From Pyropia yezoensis (taxonomy: Eukaryota > Rhodophyta > Bangiophyceae > Bangiales > Bangiaceae), in the NCBI GenBank assembly GCA_009829735.1, contig CM020618.1, positions 11,623,119 through 11,687,118 on the forward strand: 64,000 nucleotides of DNA, in the 5' to 3' direction. Below the pieces are notes generated by a model that worked only from the letters and a program-made list of their open reading frames with translations, was not told the origin of the DNA and searched no databases. Shown here piece by piece: positions 44,261 through 53,767 of this stretch. Positions within the stretch are counted from its first letter, which is position 1; the number at the start of each line of letters is the position of its first letter. Made by a program: the position numbers and the translations under genes.

Positions 44261-45189
44261 GACTGAGCAGCAGAGGTTGGGGGAGGGACGGGGGGAAGGG
44301 GGGGGGGGGGGGGGGGGCCGGGGGGAGTTGGGGGGCGGGGGGAGGGGGCCGTGTGCAGAAAAAAAAAGTGTCTTCAGTGGAAGTACTCCACTGTGCGGCG
44401 TCATGCACATTAAGACCCTCCGCACCGACAAGCCGCGAACTCAGCAGGCAGCCACCCACCAGGCCGATGAAAACATGGGAAGCGGCCGTCCACCGTCCCC
44501 ACCAAAAGCCCCGCCTCAGCGACTAGACGCCACGCCAGCGACGGCGGCGGCCACGACCCTTGCCTGTTCGTCCCCTTCCTCTCCTTCAATTGTTGGGCTG
44601 TGCGCCCACTTGGGCCTGTTCAGGCCCGTTCTGTCAACGTCCTTTATACACGCTTCTCGCGGGAGGTCCCTCGTGAGCAGCGCACCAAAATTGCCCGGGC
44701 TCTGAAATTGGCCGTCGTGGCATACCCGCAAGACCGAGAGGATTGACGTCTCAGGACCGTCACAGGAAATGCGATTTATCGATTGGAGGCGGGGTTACAA
44801 AAACTGCGCGCTTTTTCAGATGTCCGCGGACACGGAGTTTTCTATACGATTTAGCCTTCTGTCGATCTTACAAACGGGTCCCCAATGTGGGCCCACAGCT
44901 CACACCATTGCCCCGAACCCCCCCACCCCCCCCCCCTCTATCTAAAGGAACCGCTCCCTCCTAATGAACCGCCACCTCCTAATGAACCGCCACCTCCTAA
45001 TGAACCGCCCCCCCCTCATGAACCGCTCCTCACTCTGTACATAATGTGAGACCTTTCTTGGGACGTAGATCTTGGGGGCTTCGATCGCTGAGGAGTGTGC
45101 TGAAAAGTCTTGTGGCTTTTCCGCAAACTGCCAGTGTGTAATACGCAGGACAAAAATCGTCGTTTCCCGGGGCGCACGTCTCACGGACG
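44261..45189. other. Upstream region of the minus-strand gene and spacer
   Basis: On the minus strand a C tract (44345-44299) lies about 40 bases before ATG 44260, followed by CTGCTCAG just before it, which looks like a pyrimidine tract plus 3' splice site. The rest is intergenic, with an 18-bp tandem repeat at 44949-45031 and one palindrome half-site TGTACATAATG near 45047. Confidence 0.45.
44949..45031. repeat. 18-bp tandem repeat, ~4.6 copies
   Basis: Unit AACCGCCACCTCCTAATG, starting at 44949, 44967, 44985 and 45003, with a partial fifth at 45021. Units 2 and 3 are identical. It lies about 160 bases before the CG/CA-rich start of the second tandem array. Confidence 0.9.
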
Positions 45190-46521
45190 TGCGCGCGCGA
45201 ATGCACGCGCGCGTGCATGCGCGCGGCGCCCGCCCACGCACTCGCACATGCGTGCGCGCGGACCGAGCGCGTGCATCCTCGGGCATGCACGCGCGCATGC
45301 GTGCACGCGCGGCCCCCGTCCCCCACCACCCTCCCCGCCGCGCTCAGTGCGTCCCACCCCCCACCCCTCCCTTTCCCGGTTGTGCCCCGCCCTCTCCCCA
45401 ATTCCCGACCACCCTCTTCACGGTGTGCCGCGCCCCCTCCCTTCCCCCACACCTTCCCCTCCCCCCCCCGCAGGTAGCGGCAGCCAAGGCAGCTGGTTGT
45501 GTGGCGGTTGCGGCGGCCGGACCGGTGCGTTTGTTGTGGGGGTGGGGGGCAAGAGGAGGGGGCGTGAGAAGCGGGGTGGGTGTGGGAGGGGTGGGGTGGA
45601 GAATGGGCGGCCGGCGGGGGAGGAGCACGGGCGCGGCGGCTCTGTTGGGGGAGGGGAGCAGGTCGCGCCAGCACAGGCGGCGCGGGTTTTCAAACCGCGC
45701 CGCCGCCGCTGCTGGTGTGCTGTCCCGGAGGCGCGCCCCAACCCCACGGCCACCGATTCTCTGTCGTGACTTTTTCCCCTCCTGCCCCCCACCCCCTTCC
45801 TCCCACCCGCTCCCCCCGCAGGTGTCAGCGGCCAAGGCGGCGGATTGGGAGGCGGTTGCGGCGGCCGGACCGGTGCGTTTGTTGTGGGGGGGGGCGTGAG
45901 GGGGGGGGGCGTGAGGAGGAGGGGGAGGAGTGTGGGAGGGGTGGGGTGGCGGATCGGCGGCCGGCCGGGGGGGAGCGCGAGCGCGACGGCTCTGTTGGGG
46001 GAGGGGCGCAGGTCGCGCTAGCATCGGCGGCGCGGGATTTTAAACCGCGCCGCCGCCGCTGCTGGTGTGCTGTCCCCGAGCCGCGCCCCCACCCCACGGC
46101 CGCTGATTCTTCGTCGTGCCTTTTTCCCCTCTTCCCCCCCAACCCCTTCCCTCCCCCCCCGCAGGTGGTAGCGGCCAAGTCGGCGGGGGGTGGCGGTTGC
46201 GGCGGTTGCGGCGGCCGGACTGGTGCGTTTGTTGTGGGGGGGGCGTGAGGGGGGGGGGGCGTGAGAAGAGGGGAGAGTGTGGGAGGGGTGGGGTGGAGGA
46301 TGAGCGGCCGGCCGGGCAGGAGCACGGGCGCGGCAGCTCTGTTTCGGAAGGGGGGCAGGTCGCGCCAGCACCAGCGGCGCGGTTTCTTTCAACCGCGCCC
46401 CCGCCGCTGCTGTTGTGCTGTCCCCGAGCCGCGCCCCCACGCAACGGCCGCTGATTCTCTGTCGTGCCTTTTTCCTCTCTTTCCCCCCACCACCCTCCCC
46501 GCATCCCCCCCCCCCCCGGAG
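45190..46521. repeat. 5' tandem array (copy 2), ~345-bp units with GC-rich palindromes
   Basis: Same layout as 26531-27630: alternating CG/CA DNA (about 45190-45315) sharing the stretch GGGCATGCACGCGCGCATGC with copy 1, then C-rich sequence, then units starting at 45474, 45822, 46165 and 46522 (periods 348, 343 and 357 bp). Each unit has an AT-cored GC palindrome (for example near 45673-45707, 46026-46060 and 46374-46400) and ends with a C-tract plus GCAG immediately before GTGG or GTGT. The helicase gene reading frame opens at the end of the last unit, as the ParB-like gene does after copy 1. Confidence 0.8.
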
Positions 46522-47167
46522 GTGGTGGCCGCCAAGGCGGCGGGTTGTGTGGTGTTGCTGTGTCTGGCGGCCCAGCCTGCGGGTTTTGGGGCGGCAACGA
46601 GGCCGGTGGGTCCGCTGGTGGGGATGGCGGTCACGCCACTGGTGGCTGACCCGACTGCCGCGTCGGCGGTGGCGGTGTCGGCAGTCGTGTCAGTCCCGTC
46701 GGCGGGTACGGTGCCCGCCGCTTCAGCTGAGCCGGCGGATGAGGGGCCGGCGGGCGACGTGCCGGTCGCCGAGCAGGCCGTACCGGCGCTCGTCGCGTCG
46801 GCGTCGGCCGCGGCTCAAGTGGTGGCCGAGCCGGCTGATGTGGCGCCGGCGGAGCCAACTGTGCCGGCTGCAGCAGCGCCACTGGCAGAGTCGTCGGCGG
46901 CGTCGGCAGAGTCGTTGGAGGCGGCGTCGGCGGGCAAGTGCACGGCAGCCTCGTCGGGTGTTTGGCGACCTTCGGGTCGGCCGTGTCGGCGGGCATGTGG
47001 ACGGCGGCGTCGGGGGGTGTTGCGCCAGCGGAGCCGCCGGCCGTGTCGGCTGCTGGGATGCCTGTCGCAGAGTCGGCGAATGTGGCTGCAGTGCCGGCCG
47101 ATTCAGCGGCTGACCGAGCGGCCGTGCCGGCCGTGTCGGCGGCTGACCCAGAGTGCAAGCAGGTCTT
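46522..47167 (+). pseudogene. N-terminal part of the helicase gene (Ala/Val/Pro-rich)
   Basis: Open from the last array unit in one frame (AAKAAGCVVLLCLAAQPAGF ...), shifting frame at about 46940-46990 into AAGMPVAESANVAAVPADSA. The sequence is low-complexity Ala/Val/Pro/Ser with internal repetition and no domain. It runs uninterrupted into the LTR at 47168. Removing the LTR and one pentamer restores the same frame on the other side, so this is the beginning of the gene that continues at 47637. Where translation starts is unknown. Confidence 0.5.
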
Positions 47168-47636
47168 TGTGGCAGTATTAACCCCCAGGCAGGGGGGCAA
47201 CACGTGCCATGCAAGGGGCGGCAGGCCACTAGCCTGATCCGTTCCTCCCCCTGCTTTTGGGTCCATATTCCTTAAGTTTGGGATAGTTAGCTTAGTAGTA
47301 AATCCAACTTGGATTTGAGGGTTTGCTGCATTTATCGTCTTGAATTTTCGTGTGGCCCGGTGGGCAGGTGCTGGGGTGGGAGATTCTGAGTGGCGAGATT
47401 CTGAGTGGACCCTGGGGGGATAAGGGGAGGGACAGCGGGGCTTGGCCCTGCGTCCCCGTCGCAACCAAGAAACTGTTGGCCCACACACCATCTTCTTGTT
47501 TGTCAGTGGGGGGATTGCCCCACAACAGGGATAGAGTGTGTGCGACTTGCACTTCTGCCGGTTCCCCCGACACGGAAGGCAGCCCTTGTACACCGCCCCA
47601 ACTTGGGTGCCGCGTGTTCGAGAGGTTTTTGCCACA
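47168..47636 (+). mobile_element. Solo LTR (Ty3/gypsy family), + orientation
   Basis: 469 bp from TGTGGCAG to TTTTTGCCACA with flanking pentamers GTCTT and GTCGT (4 of 5 match). It interrupts the 5' coding region of the helicase gene. No internal element sequence is present, so it formed by LTR-LTR recombination. Confidence 0.95.
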
Positions 47637-50600
47637 GTCGTGTCATCGGGCGCGGTGTTGCAGACGTTAGCCGCGTCGCCACCTGGCATGTCGGCTGACC
47701 CGTTGGACGCACCGCCGACTGGCCCGGCGGTCGTGCCGGTGGCTGTCGTACCTTCCGCGTCGGTGAGTGTAGTGCATGAGGCGTCACAGACTGACCCGGT
47801 GGCCGTGGTGCTGGGGACCGACGCTTCCCGCGCAAGGTGCGCGTGCAGCAGACGCTGGCCTGGGGGGTGGTGCGGAGCTCGCCCACTTCAGCCGCGAAAT
47901 GGTCGCTGCCGTCGGCGCCGCTTGCTCGAGACTGTTGCACGAGCACGGGTCGCTGGCCGATTCTCCCTCCTGGCCGCACCAAGTGACGTTTTTTCGCACC
48001 GCCTGTTACATGGGTGTCTGGCCCCCCAAGGCCCAGAGGCTCCTACTGAGCGCGTGTAACGCAGACACTGCCATCGTCCCTCGGGCGGTGCTGGCGGGCA
48101 AGGGAGGTGCTGAGGTGCTGCAGCCGCAGCCGTTGAATCTACACACCCGCCTGTGGTCGCACTTGGTCGAGTCTGGCCGCAACCTTTCCGCCCTGGGGCG
48201 GGTTCATGGCGACGGCAAGCTGGTCCCGGAAGTCGCAGGCAGCCCCGACGACGTGGCCCTGCTGATGTCCATGCCCGGGTCGTTGGCAATGTTGCCGACA
48301 GACTTCTTCTTCGCCTTTAAAGAGGTCGACGCATGGAAATCCGTCATATGCGCCATGACGGCGTTGCTGTTTTTGTCCGTCCTTGGCTCTCCGGGTGCTG
48401 CAACTGCTGTCGCACCGACTGCGGCCCTGTTTTCACGTTTTGCGATTGTGACAGCTTCAAACACTGGCGTCGGGTGTCTGGTAGCCCCCAGTTCACACTA
48501 TTGACGGACCGCCCAGCAGGTCATCCGCTGCCTGTCCGGTGTGGGTGAGCGGGGGGGCGGTGGGTCTGATTCGTGGTCCATCACGGACCTGTTGGATGGG
48601 TGTGCACCCGTCCCGTCCGATGAGGGGGGGCGCGCTGTGTCCGCCCGCGAGACCACCAGCTCCCGCCCCGGGTCCGTCGTCGAGTGGCCCCCCACGGCCT
48701 TTTGACGACCTGCGCGTCGTCGAAATCGCCCTGCACTTGCTGGACGTCTCAGTGCGCGCTCGCGGGGAAGATCGTGCCTGGAAAAGTGTCCCCCTGCAGC
48801 AGTTTGCCGTATGTACAGCGTTTGTGCGGAGCAGCATGCAAGCGTTGGCGGACGTGGGCGCGAGGCGCCCGCCTGCGGATTCACCCGGCGATTCGGTTAA
48901 CCTGTGGGCGAGCGGAGCGCTCGCCCGTGTCTTGTACCTGCCCATGCAGCTGGGCATCCACCGAGACGAAGGAGGCATACGGGGTGTCGTCCGAAGGGTA
49001 TTCGTCTTGTGCCTCATCCTACTCTCCGACCACAAGCAGTTCTGCACACACTTCGATATCATGGACGTGGCAAACCTGGCCCCCGTTGTCAACGAGTGGA
49101 TGGAGGCACTCCCGTGGCTTTTGGAGGTTCTTGTCGGGCACGAGGAGGCTGACCGGTTGCTATACAACTGGTTGTACTTCGCGGCCGTCCATAACCTGGT
49201 GCGAACCCCTCTTGCGGCTGGCGTGTGGGCATCTCGGCGGGTGTTAGCCCAGTCAACGTTGGATTGGTTGGCTTCACCGTTGGGCCTGCGGCCCTGGGTC
49301 GGAAAAATCGGTTGGACGACCTCTCCGGGGGCCCTTCACGCGCTGAAGGGTGCGCTCTGTCCGCCAGTCAGGCCTGGCAAGCGGGCCAGCCCCCTGGTCG
49401 TACGGCTACGTCAGCGCATCGACGAAATACTGAGCGAGTATGCTGTGCCAGACGACGCAGAGGCGGGTGTGGGTGCAGCAGCAGGTGCCGCCGGTGCTGG
49501 TGCGGTTGTGCCGGCTGCCACTGGGGCGGGTGCAGCAGCTGACGCTGCGGCAGGTGCCGGCTCAGGTGCCGAGGACGATGGACCGCCACCCGCAACGCCC
49601 GGTGAGGACAGGGCGAGCCCACCAGGTGACCCCGACGCCATTTCCATTGGCGACGACGCGAGGGGCGAAGTCGAGTTTGTGTGCTACTTGCCCGCAGTGG
49701 AGGTCTCAGACAATGTGTTGGCTGGGCAGGCAGTGTCCCCTGTCTACTATGCGGAACTCTGTAATGTCATTGTGTTCATTGACGACGACGATGACTGGAA
49801 TGACGCAGAGAACGATGATGTGACTGTCGTCAGTGTGGCCCGGGCGGTCCGGGCCGGCCAACTGGTCGGGCAGCGGCGGACGTCCTCCGCCACTGGGGCG
49901 GCCGCCCGTGTGGCAGTGGCTCGGAGTGCTGCCACCTCCGTCGCGACGGTAGCTGCCACCTCCTCCGCGACTGCAGCCGTCCCAGGCGGGCCCTCTACGC
50001 CGGAGGTTGCTGTTACCACTTCTGCTCCCGATGCTCCATCGGCGGCGGGTATGGCCACAGGCGCGGTGGATGCTGTGGCTGTGGGTGCTCCTGGCGGTGG
50101 TAGGACTCCTGCGGGCACGGCGGTCGTGGCCGACGCGGGTGTTGGCGGAGGTGCACCTGCTCAACCTGGTACTGCTGCCGCAACCGACACCGCGGGGATG
50201 GCTGCTGTGGGCACGGCAGTGACTCGGGGTGGGGAGCCCTCTCCCGCTTCGCCTGCAGTTGCAGACGCGGGTGCGGCTGTTGTTGGAGGTGGGACTGCCG
50301 GCGTTGGAGGCCCTTGTATCGGTTCCCCGGGTGGTGGGGGGGACGCGTCTCCCACTGCTGCACCCCTGCCGGCGGCGGCGGCGGCGGCGGGGGGTGGTGC
50401 CAGCCAGGCCAGTCCTCTCACACTGCGTGGCGCAGATGGTCATCGGGTGGCGCTTGGTCAGTTGACGCTCATTACGTCCGAGTCTGTGTGAAAGGGTGTC
50501 CCAACCAACCTGCGCCCGTCCTTATTGTACGCAAGAGGACCTGGGGGCCAGTGGCTGGCCATCGTTGTCGCCACCTTGTGCCAGCTCGCCGCCCGCGGTA

Positions 50601-53104
50601 AAGAAGCGGTGGCGCAATCTATCGAAGGCAGCAACAAGGGCCATGGCGGCGGCGGCGGACGCAGTGGGCGCGTGACCACATCGTCATTGTGCTCCCGCTC
50701 TGGCGTGGCTTCCATCGACGCGCCCATCACCCTGTCGTCGCCGCAGGTGGGTGGCTCCATCTTGGACCACCCGCGGGCTTGTCGCATGTGCAACGTGCTC
50801 ATGCGTATGCCCGCTTTCCGGGGTGGTCCCCCCGGTGGGGGTGGCCGCCCTACCGAGGGATCCGCTGGGCGCCACCATCGCCGCCACAAGGACCGCGGGG
50901 GAGAGTGTCAAGTGGACCCCACAGACGCCACCCCGGGTGATTTGTGTGCCTTTTGGGTACCGGAACCCGTCGGCTCGGTGTGCAGCACCCCCGTGGACGC
51001 GGTGTTTATTGACCGCTGCGAGGGCAAGGAGGGGCAACCCGACGGAAGGGTTGGTGGCCCACCGCCCGCGGGGGCAGGCCAGTGGTGGGTGGACAAGACG
51101 CCTGGCCCGGGGCTGGACGAGCGGGACGATGAAGCCGGCACGGCGCGCCACGGTGGCGCATCCGGTCCCCCCCGGCGGTGGTGGCTTGCGGTGCGTCGTT
51201 CAGACGTGCAGCGGATGCTCCATCGCCGGACGGCGAATGTGGTCGTCACCCTGTCTCATAGTGTCCTGTCGGACAGCCGCGAGTTTGGCGGCCTCGGCCA
51301 CTGGGACCTTCTTCCGCCAGTCATGCGGAGGGCGCTCCCCATCCACGCAACGCCTCCGCACTTGGGACAGCAGGTGGTACCTGTACAGGCACAGGGGCCT
51401 CCCCCCCTGCAGAGTGCTCCTCCACGCTACGCCCACCTGGACGAAGTCCAGTGGCGCGCAGTCGATTGGATGCGCCGGGGGCTGTTGTCCGACGAGTGTG
51501 ACGTGCAGCTGGTGAGGGGCCCCCCCGGGACGGGCAAGACACGCGCCATTGTCTCCATGGTGCACATGGTACTGCGGACCCTGCCAGACGGGCGGGTCCT
51601 GCTGACGTCGCGCACCAACACGGCGTGTGACGAGCTGTTGGACGCAGTTCACGAGTTGCTCTGTCCGTCGGGGGCTGCCAGTCGACACGGCGTCGCGAAA
51701 CCCGATGCCGTGACGCTCCTCCGTGTGGGTGAACCCCCTCCGGGTGGCCACCGTGCCAGGGCAGCGTACATTGACGCCGTGGTGGACGAGCGCCTTCCTG
51801 TCGCCTACCCGTCCGTGACAGCCACGGTGGAACGGGAAAGGGCACGGGTGGCCGATGTGCGCGGTCGTGTGGATCGTTCCCGCGCCCAGGGTGCAGAGCC
51901 GGGCGCAGGTGGGTCACAAAACCTCCTCGAGGAAAGTGCCGATGCGGAGCAAGCTCTGGAGGCTGCCTTGCGTCGCCAGCAGCGTGCGGAACGGGAGCTC
52001 CGCAGGCGCATCGTGGGCGGCGCTTCCGTCATTGTCACAACGACGTCAACGTCGACGGGGGGGCTCGTGGGGGGTCAAGGCTTTGCCGCCATTATCATTG
52101 ACGAGGGTGCGGCAACAAGCGTCCCTGCGTCTGTCGCCGCCATTGTTCGCGCCAAGCGGGCAGGGCGTGCGGGTGGCTCGTGAGACGAAGAAGAGGACGG
52201 TCATCCGGCAGAGCGGACCAAGTGCATTGTCCTTGTTGGCGACATTGCCCAGCTGAGGCCGAGCGCCGGCATGGAGTACAGAGGCAAGACACGGCCGATG
52301 ACATCCAGCGTTTTTGAGCGGCTCGCCAGGTTTTTGTCCGCTTGCGTCACCCTGTCCGTGCAGTACCGCATGCGGCCGCTGTTATGGTCCCTCCTCCAAC
52401 AAGTCTTTTACCGGCACATTGGCATGTGGTCGGACGGGCGCGGGCCCAAGGCCCGCCATGAGGTGGGGTGTGGAACACCCGCGTGGCTAAACAATCCGAG
52501 ACGGCGTATTCGCTTCGGAGGGCTGCAAGTGACAGACACTTCCCGCCTGCCGGCCGACGATCGGGCGCACAAGTCGGGTTCCACCACCCCCAACAACAAG
52601 AGCCTGATTAACGTTGCAGAGCTTCGGCTGGTTGAGATGGCTCGTACAGATCTACTGCTGGCGTGGGCAACGTCCAGCGGGGCTACCGAGCTGAAGGTGA
52701 TGCTCATCACCCCGTACTCTGCGCAGCGGAACAAGCTGAATGAAGTGGTGCAGTCGGTGAGAGAGAGCGGGCGGCTGCCCGGCAGACCATGTGCCGACGG
52801 TAGGGTGTCCACCGTGGATGGCTGCCAAGGCGCTTCTGTGGATTGTGTCATACTCTCCCTCGTGCGGTCAGAGCCTGAAGTGACACCCGGCGGGAGCACC
52901 GACTTTTTGTCCGACGAGCGGCGCGTGAACGTCATGATGTCGCGGGCCCAGAGCCATCTCCACGTGATTGGTGACATGGACTATCTTTCAAGCTCTGAAG
53001 GTGTCTGGAAGAGCTGGTGGGACAACGTCCGCCGAAAGTGGAGGCAGCCAGGTCTACCGGACCGTGAGCACATCGACATTGTGGCTCCCGACAGGATGTA
53101 CTAG
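47637..53104 (+). pseudogene. UPF1-like superfamily 1 helicase in a very large ORF
   Basis: After the LTR the frame resumes. Small frameshifts occur near 47.84, 48.33, 48.53 and 48.70 kb. From 48.70 to 53.10 kb one frame is open except for TGA at 50489-50491 and at 52181-52183. Early parts include an unassigned helical region and a Cys-rich patch GCCNCCRTDC ... TFCDCDSF (about 48393-48455). Next is a ~300-residue globular region of unknown fold (VVEIALHLLDV ... LYLPMQLGIHRDEGG), then an Ala/Val/Gly-rich linker (49.4-50.4 kb). The SF1 helicase core follows: motif I GPPGTGKT (51518-51541), II DEGA (52100-52111), III GDIAQL (52238-52255), IV QYRM (52361-52372), V VDGCQG (52814-52831), VI RRVNVMMSRA (about 52919-52948). 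This order matches UPF1/SMG-2-type RNA/DNA helicases. The long N-terminus is unlike UPF1. Confidence 0.88.
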
Positions 53105-53389
53105 TTGGGAGTATGTTGGGGGGGGGGCGGGGCGGGTGGGAGGGGGGGTGGGACTGTACGGCACCCCCTCTTTTTCATGCTTTGAAGGTGTCGCTTTTCA
53201 TGTGGTGGCCGGTTGTTCCCCAGTGTAGTTAACAACTGGTATAGTTGACGTTTTGAGTTGCGTGACAGGTTGGTGGAGGTTCACATGGCAAGGCACTCTT
53301 GTTGGGCGATGGGGAGGGTGGGGGGGGGGGTAAGGGGGGGCGGGGGCGTATGTGGCCCATAGTCCCACCATCAGTCTTGAGTCACGCCA
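53105..53389. other. 3' flank of the helicase gene
   Basis: G-rich tracts (53117-53150 and 53314-53342) and no ORF with motifs. It leads into the palindrome array. Confidence 0.45.
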
Positions 53390-53767
53390 TGTTGTGTGCA
53401 TAACACAACAGATGGGTACGTTCCATGGTGGGTTCTTGGCCGGGACTTGGCCAGGGCAGACCGAGTCGCGTTATGTACATAACGCGTCTTGCGAGCACTT
53501 CGTCAGCCTCGACAATCTCTTGTGGCGATGCCGTGTCGCGTTATGTACATAACGCGTGAGGTGGGCCTTTTCGAGAATCTGGTAGTTGTGGTATGGTAGA
53601 CAGACCGTGGCGCGTTATGTACATAACGCTCTTCTGATGTTTGTCGAGATCGTTCGACAGAGCTGACCGTGTCGCGTTGTGTACATAACGCGACTGATGA
53701 GCCATTGGAGAATCTGGGAGTTGTGGCATGGGAGACAGACCGTAGAGCGTTATGAACATAACGCTCT
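53390..53767. repeat. Palindrome array 2 (CGCGTTATGTACATAACGCG)
   Basis: Six palindromes at intervals of 62-78 bp: a variant TGTTGTGTGCATAACACAAC at 53390, perfect 20-mers at 53467-53486 and 53537-53556, a near-perfect copy at 53611-53629, one with a single change at 53673-53692, and AGCGTTATGAACATAACGCT at 53746-53765. The spacers are partly repeated as well, giving a 134-135-bp higher-order unit. Such an array fits binding sites of a dimeric DNA-binding protein or recombinase. Confidence 0.92.

Noticed and set aside
48539..50491. Separate 650-codon gene upstream of the helicase
   Set aside because: It is in the same frame as the helicase core, with only a TGA (50489) between them, and it begins in the middle of a frame joined to earlier segments. 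It is part of one broken gene.
53390..53767. CRISPR-like array
   Set aside because: The repeats are full palindromes with partly repeated, homologous spacers of uneven length, in a eukaryotic context, with no cas genes. They do not have unique spacers of constant size.
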